Notes under the pieces: model-generated
Told to the model about the DNA's origin: nothing
Seen by the model: only the letters and a program-made list of their open reading frames with translations
The model's database searches: none
Made by a program: the position numbers and the translations under genes
Assembly: GCA_963575745.1 (NCBI GenBank)
Contig: CAUYUJ010014615.1
Location: forward strand, 1 to 64,000
DNA from: Prorocentrum cordatum
Lineage: Eukaryota; Sar; Dinophyceae; Prorocentrales; Prorocentraceae
Direction: 5' to 3'
Length of the DNA stretch: 64,000 nt
Shown: positions 16,249-28,520 of the stretch, in pieces
How the letters are laid out: each line of letters opens with the position of its first letter
Position numbering within the stretch: the stretch's first letter is position 1

Positions 16249-18510
16249 CCACCCCCCAAGTACACCAACCATCCCAGCAGCATTCCTCTCCAATCTTCCG
16301 CCTTCTAAAGCAAACGCGCAACCACCATTCAGGCGCACCAACCATCCCAGTAGCATCCCTTGCCAAACCTCCGCCCGACCACCCCAGCAGCATCCTTCAC
16401 CGAACCTCCCGCCCAACCCTCCCAAGCACAGGCGCGCCAACGATTCCAACAGTATTCCTCACCAACCCACCTGCAGGCGCAGGCGCGCCAACGACTCCAA
16501 CAGCATCCCTTACCAACCTCCCCGCTGCACCCCAATTACGAGCCGCAGACTCGACACCCAGCCGCGCGAACCGTCCCATCAGCATCCCTCACCAAGCCCC
16601 CCGCCAAACCCTCCCAGGCTCCGGCGCGCCAACAATCCCAACAGCATCCTTCACCAACCGCCCCACTCGATCATCCCAAGCGCAGGCGCACCAACCATCC
16701 CAGCAGCATTCCTCACCGACCCCCCGCCAAACTACCAGGCGCAAGCGCGCCAACAATCCCAGCCGCGTCCTTCCCCCCCCCCCGCCAAACCATCCTAGGC
16801 ACAGGCGCGCCAACGACCCCAACACCATCCCTCATCAACGCTCCCGCTCGACGGCGCATGCTCGACTTTCCCAGGCGGAGGCGCTCCAACCGCATCCCAG
16901 CAGCATCCCTCACCAAACCCCCCGCCAAGCCTTCCAGGGCACGAGCACGCCTGCCACCTCAACAGGATCCCTCATCCCCGCCGCCAAACCCTCCCAGGCG
17001 CCGTCGTACCAACCATCCCAGCAGCATCCCTCACCGAACCCCTCGCCAAACAGCTCCCAGGCACAGGCGCGCCAACGACAGCATCCCGCACCCACCCACC
17101 TCGCCAGACCTTCCCAGGTTCAGGCCCCAGCAGCATCCCTCGCCAAACTCTTCCCCTCGACTTCCAGGCGCAGGCACACCAACGACCGCATGCCCCATCA
17201 ACGCCAACGACCCCAACAGCATCCCTCACCAACCTCCTCTTCGACTCTCCCAGGCGCAGGCGCACCAACTATCCCAGCAGCATTCCTCACCAACTCCCGC
17301 TTGACCCTCCCAGGCGCAGGCGCACCAACCATCCCATCAACATCCCTCACCAACCTCCCCGCTCGACCGTCCCAGGCACAGGCGCGCCGATGACCCCAGC
17401 AGCGCCCCTCACCACCACCCCTCGCTCGATTCTCCCAGGCGCAGGCGCACATGCCACCCCAGCTGCAGCACCCCTCACCAAACCCCACGCCAAACCTCCC
17501 CAGGCACAGGCACGACAACGACCGCACCTTTCACCAAACCGGCCGCCAAACCCACCCACCCCCCAGGCACAGGCGCGCCAACGACCGCATCCATGACCAA
17601 ACATCACCGACCCCCCTCCCCTCCGACCTTCCCAGCCGCAGGTGCATCAACCAATCCAGCTGCACCCCTCACCAAACCCCGCGTCAAACCCTCCCAGGCA
17701 CAGGCGCACCAACGACTCCAGCAGCATCCCTCACCAAACCTCCCGCCCGACCCTCCCAGGCGCAGGCGCATCAACCATCTCAGCAGCACCCCTCACCAAA
17801 CCCCGCGCCAAACCTTCCCAGACACAAGCGCGCCAACGATCGCATCCCTCACCAGCCCCCGTCGCTCGTCCAGGGGCAGGCGCACCAACCATCCCAGCAG
17901 CATCCGTGACCAACCCCCCCGCCAAGCCCTCTCAGGCACAGGCGCGCCAACGACCCCAACAGCATCCCGCCCGACCCTCCCAGGCGCAGGCGCATCAACT
18001 ATTTCTACACCCTCCCTCACCACCGAACCACCAAAGCCTCCCAGGCACAGGCGCGCCAAGGACCACATCCCTCACCAAACATCACCAAACTCCGCGCCCG
18101 CCCTTCCCAGGCGCAGGGATGCCAATCCATCCAGCTGCACTCTCACCCACCCACCCGCCAAACCTTGCAAGGCACAGGCGCGCCAACGATTCCAATAACA
18201 TCACTCGCCAAACCCTCCCGCCCGACCCTCCCAGGCTCAGGCACACCAAGCATCCCAGCAGCATCTCTCACCACCCCCCCCGCCAAACCTCCCAGGCACA
18301 GGCGCGCCAGCGACCCCAGCAGCATCCCTCACCAACCCCTTCCGCCAAACCCTCCGAGGCACAGGCGATCCTAATAGCATCCCTCCCCCTCCGTTCGACC
18401 CTCCCAGGCGGTACAGCATCCCTCACCACCACCCCTCGCTCGACTCACCCAGGCGCAGGCGCACCAACCATCCCAGCAGCATCCCTCACCAAACCCCAGT
18501 TGCACTCGAT
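16249..18510. repeat. About 62-bp minisatellite, roughly 35 units
   Basis: The consensus unit runs CATCCCTCACCAAAC, CCGCCAAACCCTCCCAGGCG, CAGGCGCGCC, AACGACCCCAACAG. Two subtypes alternate irregularly: GCGCGCCAACGACCCCAACAG-like and GCGCACCAACCATCCCAGCAG-like. There are many single-base changes and small indels, so the array is old. Because 62 is not a multiple of 3 the frames rotate, and the proline-rich frames of up to 395 codons are not convincing genes. Confidence 0.9.
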
Positions 18511-19287
18511 ACGAGGTCCAACTACTCCCTGATAGACATGAGAGGTATGGCAGCACAGATAACAAATCGGACATATAGCCAATACCTACTATAGAAAGCC
18601 CTGACATGTCCTTCCGGTCACCGCGACCATTTGGGTCTGATTTCAAGCATCGTCAAACACGCAGGGTACGACAATTCATTCTTTGCACAGTCATGGGGGC
18701 AATGCCTCGAGCCATCGCGATTTTCGTGTTAGCGTTAGTGTCATGAGATGTTCACTTCACGACAAGGACAGACCTCAAGCGAGTTGTTATCCGAATTGTC
18801 AAAAGTGCCTTCACACATGATGAAATCACATAATAGAAATGTAAGTGTCGATATGGCACTACTGTGACTTGATATTGTTCGAGTTCATGTGGTTTTTGCA
18901 CAGATATCCCACTCCTCGACACGATGAACAATTTGAGTTGATCGCGTAGCACCAGCACGCCGAAGCTAAATATTAGTTATCGTCTCGGAGCGGCATCATT
19001 GTGCGCCAAGACATGCGAGATGACTCTTCTCCCGCATTCCGCAATACTACGACTAATAATAATAATAATAGTAATAGTAATAATAATATTAAGAAGACTA
19101 ATCGTTGAGTTGGAACGCCGTATCTTACGGGCCAACGTTTCACCTCGCGTTTGAGACGAGACATACTTGGATTGTCTAGCACACGCACACAATTCGGCCG
19201 TTGCACTATTTATTGTCACCAATCTTTGTTACCATGGTATGCATATCCTCCATAAAGATACGAAACTACCAACATAGCACCATGAAT
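18511..19287. other. AT-richer stretch, no gene
   Basis: GC falls sharply compared with the flanks. An (AAT)n microsatellite sits at about 19049-19093. This looks like the upstream flank of the retroposed gene that follows. Confidence 0.4.
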
Positions 19288-19308
19288 CCGTAGCCACTTT
19301 GGCTCAAG
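19288..19308 (+). promoter_or_regulatory. Spliced-leader relict (20 of 21 bases)
   Basis: CCGTAGCCAC followed by TTTGGCTCAAG matches the dinoflagellate spliced leader except for C in place of T at base 10. It lies 64 bases before the ATG of the GNAT reading frame. The leader is added to mRNA by trans-splicing, so a genomic copy before a gene marks reverse-transcribed mRNA put back into the genome. It is the best evidence for the host lineage in the window. Confidence 0.85.
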
Positions 19309-19372
19309 GAATGCACGGCAGGTCGTCCATGTGTTGTTTCCGATGGAAGTCGTTTTTTCTTTCTAGTGAGCC

Positions 19373-20248
19373 ATGACGTCCTGCAGCTTGGTCGTGACGC
19401 TTTCTGAGAATGCCAACGCGGAGCGCTTTGCTCCATGGATGGCATCAGAGAAAGAGGAAGTTGTTTTCGCCGTAGACGGCGGGAATTTCGGACGCCCACT
19501 TACCGCAGTCGGTGTCCAGAAATGGTGGGCTGGTAAGGAACGATTCTTCATGACAGCGTGGCTGGAAGATTCTTGAGTACCACATCTTCGACATTGTATC
19601 AGATGCACAAGTTTGTGGCCATAACGAAGTCGGCATCTTCTCGGGCGCGGACCCGGAGCTCAACGTTGCCACTGCGCACTGCGGTGTTGGGGCTATTTTC
19701 GCATGGTTGCTATATAACTGTATATCTTGCCGTCTTCACGGGATAAAGGTATCGGAATGGCCGCAGTGGTTGCAGCTTGCCGTGAGGCGTTTCATTTGGG
19801 TGCTTCTTCGACGCTCTTGATTGTTCAGGAGGCAAATGTGCGTGCGCGACGATTCTACGAAAGGGTCGGGTTCAGCGACACAGGCAAATCAATGACAAGG
19901 GGCGGAAGGAGCTTTATCCTCATCGAATACAAGAACAATAAGGTAGCACCTGCTGTAGCCTTGGTGGAGGAGCAGGACGCTGAGTGTTTGACAGCTTGGT
20001 TGGGTGCAGAAGATCTGGCGGTGCAGCATGCAGTAGATGGCGAGGACTTCGGACGGCCTATTTCTCCTGCTTGCATTCGTGGGTTCTGGTCAGGGTTTGC
20101 CCAATGGTGCCAGACTGCGAGGTCTCGGGAGGCGCTTGTCCATCGAGTCTTTGTTGCACGCGTAGACGGTGTTGCGTGTGGGCACATTGAGATTGGTGTT
20201 CTGCGATCCATCGACACATCCCACAACCCAGTAAACAGTTTCTGTGAC
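19373..20248 (+). pseudogene. Retroposed tandem GNAT acetyltransferase, frame-broken and truncated
   Basis: GNAT enzymes move an acetyl group from acetyl-CoA to an amine. First domain: 19373-19573 gives the N-terminal part (ERFAPWMASEKEEVV, AVDGGNFGRPL); from 19578 the next frame continues (YHIFDIVSDAQVCGH, NEVGIFSGAD); from about 19718 the first frame resumes with LYILPSSRDKGIGMAAVVAA, the acetyl-CoA loop R-x-x-G-x-G, and ANVRARRFYERVGF, the usual NxxAxxxYxxxGF block. Two frame changes and an in-frame stop near 19713 break it; a one-base loss near 19573 explains the first. A second domain (about 19950-20235) repeats the N-terminal half (DAECLTAWLGAED, AVDGEDFGRP, VACGHIEIG) and ends where the 101-bp array starts. 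The spliced-leader relict upstream indicates origin from mRNA. Small introns are a less likely explanation. Confidence 0.7.
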
Positions 20249-20708
20249 TGCGGAGTGAGGCAACGCGGGGATCTGAGCGGGACCTCGCCGTCCCTGGGGG
20301 GCTGCGATCTGCGACATTGTCGCCACTTGCGAGGGCTGCTGGTGGGTCCTGCGGAGTGAGGCACCGCAGGGATCTGAGCGGGACCTCGCCGTCCCTGGGG
20401 GGTCTGCGATCTGCGACATTGTCGCCATTTTCGAGGGCTGCTGGTGGGTCCTGCGGAGTGAGGCAACGCGGGGATCTGAGCGGGCCCTCGCCGTCCCTGG
20501 GGGGCTGCGATCTGCCACATTGTCGCCACTTTCGAGGGCTGCTGGTGGGTCCTGCGGGATGAGGCAACGCGGGGATCTGAGCGGGACCTCGCCGCCCCTG
20601 GGGGGCTGCGATTTGCGACATTGTCGCCATTTTCGAGGGCTGCTGGTGGGTCCTGCGGGGTGAGGCACCGCGGGGATCTGAGCGGGACCTCGCCGTCCCT
20701 GGGGGGGC
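20249..20708 (+). repeat. 101-bp tandem repeat, about 4.5 units
   Basis: Units start TGCGGAGTGAGGCAACGCGG at 20249, 20350, 20452, 20553 and 20654 and stay more than 90 percent alike. Each contains GATCTGAGCGGGACCTCGCC and CGACATTGTCGCCA. The near-identity implies recent expansion. It interrupts the second GNAT domain. Confidence 0.9.
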
Positions 20709-20905
20709 TCTGGAGAGTTGCTACGGGATATGTTTGGCGCAACGGGCGCATGGCACAGCTAACGGGGGTGATTTGTGAAACAGACCATCTGCGGGGCGAT
20801 GGTCATAACGTTGCGCCTACACGTATCCCGCGGGAGCTCTCAAGAGTTGCTGTGGGATGCGTTGGGTGCAACGGGCGCATGGCACAGCCAACGGGGGTGA
20901 TTTGT
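20709..20905 (+). repeat. Two-copy direct repeat, 129-bp offset
   Basis: About 70 bases containing GCAACGGGCGCATGGCACAG and ACGGGGGTGATTTGT occur at about 20709 and 20838. The sequence between them is unique. Confidence 0.8.
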
Positions 20906-22974
20906 TTTTACGTAGCCCTTAGATCTTGATCGGGGGCCTGCGAGCCTTCCGATTGCTGCTCGTAAAATCACATGCGTCCATGTTACTTCATCGCCCCCGT
21001 TGTAGCAATCCTGATGTATTTGTGCCCCGCATTGCGCAAGGGTTGGGTACGTCGCCTGGGTAATTTCCATTGTCCGCTGTTTGGATATTCGAACATACCT
21101 CCTGAGAAGATGCAACCGAAAAATGAAGGTCATTCATTGACGGACGCCAGGGGCGTGGCAACGCCCCCCCCACGAGCCGGGACCTTGGATTGCATGAGCT
21201 GATGTGTAAAGTGTTCTTGGTGGTTCGTGTTACGGTGGGGGACTTCGTTAAGGAACGTGTCCAGGAGGTTTCAGACCCTGGAGGGTTCCTTATCTGATGA
21301 GGGCGGCGGTGATATCCATGGCTAAGCCTCGATTGGAGTTCCACTGGCTTCTAGACCCTGGATTTCTTATCGAAGGTTTCCTTATCCAATGCCCCCACCG
21401 TATTTAAACACATGATGGGGTGGATGTGTCGCGGAGCCTTACTGTATCACTTCGCAAGAAGGGAAAGTGACGAACGGAGCAAGGGCCTGACAGTGCCCGA
21501 CGCACGCGCACACACACAAACCGCTGCAAGCGCCTTGGTGGATGCGGACACAAGCACTGCATATTTTTCTTGGGACTCCTTCCAGATCTTCAGACACAAG
21601 AAATTTGCGATTTACAACATCTGCAGAGAGTCTCAAGCAACAGTTCGCTTTCACCTGTGAATCTACCCGGTGACAAATGGAAGATCGTAGCCTCCCTCGG
21701 TCGGATCCAGAGCGTCACTAATGATTTCCCAAGCAGCGTGCTTGCATTTAATGGCTGGACTCTTACTTCATTGTTGTTCCTTGAGTACCTTGGCCAGGAC
21801 CTGGCCGGGACCTGGCCGGGCCTTGCGGGGGTTATTTTCGTCTGGGGACCCCCAGGGGCGGCCCCGCGCGCGCGAATTAGAACAGTGCTAACCAGTCACC
21901 GGAGATCTTACCACGCCCTTGACCCGTTGGGCCGGCGAATTGCTGTTCCTTGAGTGATTGGGCGGGTCGGCCGAGGATTTTCCTCGTGGCCGCCCGAGCC
22001 GCCTCAGCTCGTGGGCGCTGGTGGGCGGCTCGCGTGCGCCGGGTGGGCCGGCCGAGGTCGCGCCACGGATGCCGCGCGAGCCGCCATGTGTGCGTTGATG
22101 GGCGGCCACATGGCGGAAAAGGAGGAGAGGAGGATCAGCCACGCGCAGAGGGGGGTGGGGGGAGGGGGGAGGGCTTCTTAGAAGCACCCCTGCCTCTTTG
22201 AAGGCGCGGGCCGTATCTATAGATGTAAGGCCGGCGCCTTCTGAGAAGCAGCGTCCTTCTAAGGAACCTTCCCCCCTCCCTCCACCCCATTGTGCGCGCC
22301 GCCAAGAGGAAGAGGAGGAGGAGGAGGCATCTCAAACCAGTGTTTCTCGAAGCAGGATCGAGCTCTTCAGAAACGTATGAAACACCAAACCAATTAATTG
22401 TCGCTGCAACAAGAAAGCCCAAGATGCCAGATTTCTGGGATGTATGCGCGCGGGCTTCCCTATCACTCCCATCAGCGCCATCGCATCACCGCCGTCATCG
22501 TCAACGTCAATCGCCGCCATTGCCACCATTCTGATCACACCACCTTCATCACCGACACATAGAACACATGATTACCCTCGTCACCAGCATCGGCTCCGTC
22601 ATCGGCCTTGCCGTCGTTATCGTCGTCATCACCTCCATCATCGCTGATATGATCATCGTTGCCGCCGTTGTCGCCGTCATTATGGTATCGCGCCCTCCTG
22701 GGTCTGCGACCTGCGCTGAAGTGTTTGTGTGCCACCGCGGCCTTTGAGACGCGTTGGGAAGTTTCCATCATTAAGCGCCCTCGTAGTCGCAGCAGTTGTA
22801 CCACATCAGCTGGTCGCTCTACGCACGAGCGTGCCCGCGCCAGCGCGGCCGCAGAGATGTGCCAACGAATAGCAATTTGTAGCCGCAATTGTGGCCACAT
22901 GGGTGTTGCCAAAACAGTGTTGCGGGTGGGAGGGTGGGATGTTCGCGCGAACGTCGGAGTAGACGACACCAAGT
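20906..22974. other. Mixed stretch without recognised genes
   Basis: 20906-21700 is AT-richer. 21790-22090 is GC-rich with GGCCGGGACCTGGCC and GGGCGGGTCGGCCGAGG repeats. 22450-22690 is rich in CATCACC/CGTCATC trinucleotides. Short frames show no family motif. Confidence 0.35.
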
Positions 22975-23645
22975 TCTACGCAGTGGCTTACGCCACACAA
23001 ATTACGCAGCGCAGCTTGCACCACATCGTTTGCATTGCAGCGCCTTCGACTTCAGCTCATACGGCATATATTACACGACATATATCACACCGCACAGATG
23101 GCATTGCATAGCTTCTACTACAACAGCGCACGCCGCGTAGCTCACGCAACATTGCTTACACCACATAGTTTGCACCCCATAGCCTCCAGCCTGTTGTCTG
23201 GGGGCCCGCACTGGCTAATCGATTCATGGATATTCTTGTCGAGTATAAATTCACGTGTATACCAGCCACAGAGGGAAATACATTGTAAGCCCGCGATGCA
23301 AATATTCAATATGTGCAGGTTCGCCGCAAGAGGAACCAGCATTCGCATGAATTTGGTAACCGGCCACAGAAGACAACGCTCGCCAGCGCGGGCCCCAGTC
23401 ACTGAGTTATTGCACCGGAGGTGAGCGGTATGCTGCGTAAGCCATGCGGTACCAGCGAGATAGGATAATCATGAGTCCATGCTGTGCGGAATGCGCTATG
23501 GGAGCTGAGTGGTGAAGTATATGCGGTGCAAGCTGTGCCTTGTAAGCTATGATGTGCGGTTTGGGGGTCCTGGCTATGTGGTGCTGGCCAGGCTGTTTTA
23601 GCTGTGCGGCGTGCGGTGTGTGGTGCAAGGCATGTCGTCCAGCCC
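22975..23645. repeat. Two facing arrays of about 18-bp degenerate units
   Basis: 22975-23200 carries imperfect units of the type CACATCGTTTGCATTGCAGC and GCTTACACCACATAG. 23420-23645 carries the complementary type (AAGCTATGATGTGCGGT, GCAAGCTGTGCC). The two arrays face each other across about 220 bases of unique AT-rich sequence, making a loose inverted repeat. Confidence 0.5.
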
Positions 23646-24606
23646 ATGTGATGCAGGCCGTGTTGGGCACGCGCCCACGACGCGGCCCGAGCGGCAGCGT
23701 GGCGCATCCTCGGCCGACCCGCCCAGCACACGGGGCGCCGACGAGGCGGCATGGTACGGTAGGTTCGCGCCGTGTCGACCGGCGGCGACCCCGCCGCGGG
23801 CGTTCAATCGGGTATAGCTAGGACCCCAGGTAAGGGGACCTTGTTAGTGATGGGGCCCCAGAGCCCCTAAATGGATCAGAATCACTAAACCAGGTCTGCC
23901 GTAGCTGGTGTTTTTTGGGTGACAGCAGTTCCAGTTAGTGGAACGGGGCGGGGGGGGGCGTCCCCCAGTACACATCACTAAACCAGGTTCCATTAAACCC
24001 AGTTCTGCCAACGCCCGAGTTCGAGTTGAACGCCGCCTGTGGCCCAGAATCGGCCCACATGGGACGATCGGGCAATCGAAAAGCAGCAGATCGGTCAAGG
24101 TTGAACGATCCACGCGGTGTCAGGAACCAACGCCGGGGTCGTCACGACACGAGCTTGCCACACGGTAGTGTGGACAAATTATGGGCCGCCCGCTCCATTT
24201 TCAAGGAACATTCGGGCGCCCTAAGTGCAAACACTCGTTTGGGGAGGATGTTTTTGCGGCGGCCGCGCCCCGATTTCTTGACACACGGACTCGTGCCGTG
24301 GAAGAGTTGCAACAGCTTGCTGTCTTGCGCCTGCTGTATACGAAGGCTGCGTTTGGGTGGCCCTGCAACATTTTCGATCAACAGGCAACTAGGCCATCAT
24401 CTTGCTTTGGTGGGCGGCTACTTCTGCGCGGGTGGCACCTGGAGGAGCGAATGCCTATTGCCAGGCATTCCGTGGTATTCTACCACGCCTCAGCGCGCCA
24501 GGGTTTTGGGTGGTGGATTAAGGAAGGTGTGGCGGCGGTGGGACGCGTAGAAAGACATGTATGGGCAGTAGAGGCGGGTTGAAGTGGTGGTGCAGGTGGT
24601 TTCTCA
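23646..24606. other. No recognised gene
   Basis: Contains a short inverted pair of ATCACTAAACCAGG (about 23880 and 23977; the same words occur in direct orientation too) and a G homopolymer. An open frame of 133 codons at 24181-24582 starts at ATG but shows no known motif. Confidence 0.3.
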
Positions 24607-25390
24607 CACTCAGTCTCTCTCTCTCTCTCTCTATTCCATCCCATGTCTCTGTCTCTGCGCCTCCCGCCCAGCCCTGTTCCCTCTCCCCCGCTGTCTCGCC
24701 GCCACTCCCTCCCCCTCCCGCCCCCACTCCCACTCACCGCCACTCCATTCGCACCGCCTCCTTCTCAACGACGAGGTTCCCGCAGCTTGCGCCGACGACG
24801 GCGTGGTTCGCACAGCGTCGACGATGTGGTTCCCACAGCTTGCGTCGACAGGGGGAGGATGCGCAGGGAGGATGTGGAGGTGAGGGACAACCAAGCGGGC
24901 GTTGCCCTGAGCTTGAATCCAGAAGTGTCCGTGCAAGAGAAGCGCTCGGGAAATTGCGCACGCAGTTCTTTCTGCGCCCCTGCGCATGTGCACTTCTTTT
25001 TCGTCCGTGTACGTCTGCTTCGGTGGCCAGACACGGTGTTGAAAGATCTGTGGTCGTATTCGTGTCTCTCTCCTCTCTCTCGCTCTCTTTCTCTCTCTCT
25101 CTCTCTTTCTATCCCCCTCTGGTTTCCTCTCTCTCTCTCTCTCTCTGGTGTTCTCTCGTTTTTGTTGTTTCTCTCTCTCTCTCTTTATCTTGCTCTCTTT
25201 CTCTCTGGTTCTCTCCTTCTCTCGTTCTCTCTCTCTCTCTCGCTCTTTCTTTATTTGTTTGTTATTTCGATCTCTCTCTCTCTCTCTCTCCCTCTGTGTC
25301 TCGCTCTACCTCTCTGTCTACCTCTCTGTCTGTCTCTCTCTCTCTCTCTCCATCTCTCTCTCTCTCTCTCTCTTTCCGCCCCTCACCGTT
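24607..25390. repeat. (CT)n-rich microsatellite region
   Basis: CT dinucleotide runs at 24613-24643 and through 25060-25380, with TTT and TGG interruptions. 24660-25050 between them is ordinary and includes two copies of a CCCACAGCTTGCG/CCCGCAGCTTGCG-type phrase. Ser/Leu-rich frames are artefacts of the repeat. Confidence 0.85.
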
Positions 25391-25942
25391 GTTCCATTGG
25401 AGGAGGGGGAGGAGAACGGGCAGGGGGAGGGGCGGGGGCAGGGGGAGGGGAGGGGGAAGGGGGGGGACAGACGGACAATGATGAGGATGGCAAGGAGGAG
25501 GAGGAGGAGGAGGTGGAGGAGGACGTTGATGGTGCTGAGGAGGACGAGGCTCTCACCTCTCCCATGGTGTGCGCTGTTTGTGAGGGAGATCCGCCCGGCG
25601 AAGCTCACAGCCGAGAGTGCAGCGGTGCACGCCCGCACTGAGGGGTCAGGCTGGATTGGCTGCCGCGCGTTCGACTCGCCGCCCTTCGAGCCCCCACAGC
25701 AGCCTGGTGTCCACGGTCCACAGCGGGGCTCACTCATTCCACGAGCGACGAGCGTACCCATCCGTGGTGCACGCCCTGGCGGTCTGGATTCGGGGGCGCG
25801 GTCCCGTGGATGCGCGGTCGCGTGGATTGTGCGTTCCGCGCCGAGCATCTTCGGAGAGCGCGCTCCGTAGCCGCGGGGTCGCGGCCCAGGGGCCCGGGCC
25901 CGCGAGGCCGTGGATGCGGACATGCTTCCCGTCCATGATGCA
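25391..25942. other. Purine tract then GC-rich sequence, no gene
   Basis: GGGGGAGGGG-type and GGA repeats at 25395-25540; the rest is unrecognised. Confidence 0.35.
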
Positions 25943-26002
25943 TGAATGTGGATGTGGATGTGGACGTGGACGTGGATGTGGACGTGGATGTGGATGTGGA
26001 TG
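25943..26002. repeat. Hexamer array (GTGGAT/GTGGAC)n
   Basis: About ten units alternating GTGGAT and GTGGAC, followed by TGTTTCC. Confidence 0.9.
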
Positions 26003-27655
26003 TTTCCGCGTAGCGTTCGAGTGTTCAGCTTCGAGCCCCCCAGCTCTCGTCCGGACCTCGGGTCCTTGGCAATCTCTCCGGAGGTTCCCTCCCAGGAGGC
26101 CTCCAGAAGGGGCTACGAACGTTTGAAGACACAAGTCATACTCGCACCTCGATCTGGCGCGTTCGCAGCGCCAGCGCCACAAAATTTGCGCCCCCAGTGC
26201 ATATTTCGTGCCCTTCGACGTCTTCATACTCCAGGAGCCAGAGCCTACCGAGGCATACTTCATCAATCGGGGCTTCGACTGTATTTTTCTAGCCGACATG
26301 GTCTTGACTTTTTTCACGGCCTACGAGAAGGCACGAGTGCTTGCTGTTTGCACGACTCGCCGAGCGCCCCAGGGGTTATGAGGGGAAGAGGTCCAGAGTT
26401 TTCCAGTTTTCGGCCTCCCGGGGTCCATCCTGGGCCTCTTAGACCGTCAGAAAACGATCTCGGATGAAAAGCTTTCTTGAAGGGAACTGCAGGGCCCCTT
26501 TCCCTCATGGCAAGCACGACGGAGGCACAGCAGAGAGGGGTGAGCAGACAGGGCTCCCAACCGTCCATTCTGATCTCGGCTCGATCCGGCACGAACCGAT
26601 TCCCTTTCCTGCCTGGCGTGGCCGAACCCGCTCTGCGATCCCACACGATCCGATCTCGATGTGATTCCGTGCCGCTTCAAGCGCGATCGAGGGAGGAGGT
26701 TGAGAACGAGGGGACGCTAGATGCTGGATTAGCCTGCCTCCGAAATCGGTGAACACGCAAGAATATGTAGTATGATTTGGCCACGCAGCCGGGGCACGGT
26801 GCTCGTCCTCCTCGTCACGACCAGCAGCGTCACGATCATCATCCTTCCGACTGCCTCTTCTTCCGCCCTCCTGCTGCTCCTCCTCTCCCGCCTCGTTTCC
26901 TCTGCTCCCCCTTTCTCCCCCGCCTGGTCCTGCAAGCGAGGGGGGTTGGACAGCGTCGTGTCGTTCCCTTCTCGTCCGCTCCGAAGGGTGGCGCAACAGG
27001 GCGAGTATGGAACGGACCATCGTTGGGTCCGACGGCATGATGGGAGGCATGGTAGCATCATGGGCGCTCCACGCGATGCGGACCCCTTCCATAGGAATGG
27101 ACGGTGTTTCCCCAATGAGCCATCATTAAAGCCTTGGGGTCTGCCATCTTTGCTCCTGTATGACAAATACGATTCTTGCTTATTGGTCACACTTTAGGTT
27201 GGCTTCTTGGCGACGTCGTACAAGCATGACTGCGAACCAGGATCTGCTGTAGGAAGGTGTGCATGCAAGCATGTTTTTGGTGCGTGTTCTGTAGCCGCCG
27301 AGACTCGAATTTGACAGTCTTGCGACATGCTTTAGAGCCAGGCAGATGTATTAAACAATTGCGACTCGCAGCTTCAGAGCTCTTCAGTTTCATCGCGCGC
27401 TTGTCGCTACCTGTCACACTCTTGCTGATGCATCTTTGGCTGCTCTCTCCCAGGCAGATCAGAATGACGGGCAAGATTGGGCCCCTCCGATTCGGCATGC
27501 AACCTGCTCTTTTTCGCCTGCTTGACTAGCGGAGAGAGTATCACCAACATGGGCAGTCAAGATCAAGAAGGGAATCTCTGAGTGCATGAGGTCCGCACGT
27601 ACATAATAACATTTGTACATCGATCGAGGATGAGGAGGAGGTTAAGGAAGAGGAT
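26003..27655. other. No recognised gene
   Basis: Moderate-GC sequence with short frames on both strands. None shows a family motif or a splice-site pattern I trust. Confidence 0.3.
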
Positions 27656-28165
27656 ACGGGCAGAACGAGAGAGAGAGAGAGAGCAAGAGTCGGGTAATTG
27701 CATATGTATTGAGGCATGGAAAGAGAGAAACAGAGAGAGAGAGCAAACACAACAACAGCGAGTAGCGAAGGGTATGAAGAGAAGCAAGAGGGAGAGAGGA
27801 GGAGGACGAGGAGGAGGATGTAAGAGAAAGAAGAGAGGAGAGATGGAGAGGATGGAAGAGGGAGCAGTGGGAGAGAGGAGGAGGAGCAGGATGTGGACGA
27901 GGAGAGAGGATCCATTTATGCAATGCGTAATTGCCCAGATTGCCCAGATCCTGTTCGGCCAGAGATTCACGCTGCGGCTGCGCGTTTTTGTTGATGCCCC
28001 ACACCACTACCTCTCGCCTTCTATCCCTCCTGTCATTCCTTCCTCACCCTCCCTCCCATCCTCCCTCTAGTCCTTCCCCCTCCCTTTCCATTCCCCCTGC
28101 CTCCCCCATCTCCTCCCTTCCTTCCCCCTCCCCTCTTCATCTCTCCCTCACCTCCTTCCCTCGCC
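27656..28165. repeat. Purine (GA)n block facing a pyrimidine (CCT)n block
   Basis: 27660-27915 is GA/GGA-rich and 28010-28165 is CCCT/CCTC-rich, with about 100 bases between. The pair has an overall inverted-repeat character at the composition level. Confidence 0.75.
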
Positions 28166-28520
28166 CTCACGGCAGCCGCTGGGGGGCGCAATCCATACGT
28201 GAACACCAACACCGATTCTGGCAAGGCCAGGCTTGGGCCCAGGATCGGTGTATGTGCCTTCCTGGCCAGGCCAGGGGAGCATGTGGGCGTCGGTCGAGGG
28301 GATCTGCGGCCTGGACGGTTCGGATGCGTCGCAGCCGCAAACGGTTGCGTTCGGTCGGTCCGGTCCGTCGGTCGTTGTGTCGTTGCTGCGTCTGTGCACC
28401 CTTCCAGGCTGCCTGCGGCCTGACCGGTTTCGGTCGGCTTCGGTTTCGTTGTCGGCTCGGCCCGTCTTCGGGTGTGCTGTGGCCTTGGGGGGCATCCTTG
28501 GGCCGTCGCCAGGTGGGGCT
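28166..28520. other. CGGT-rich stretch, no gene
   Basis: TCGGTCGGTCCGGT-type repeats near 28350-28460. No recognised gene. Confidence 0.35.

Noticed and set aside
16206-18532. Proline-rich frames up to 395 codons as extensin-like genes
   Set aside because: The 62-bp unit rotates frames, there is no signal peptide, and several frames are equally open.
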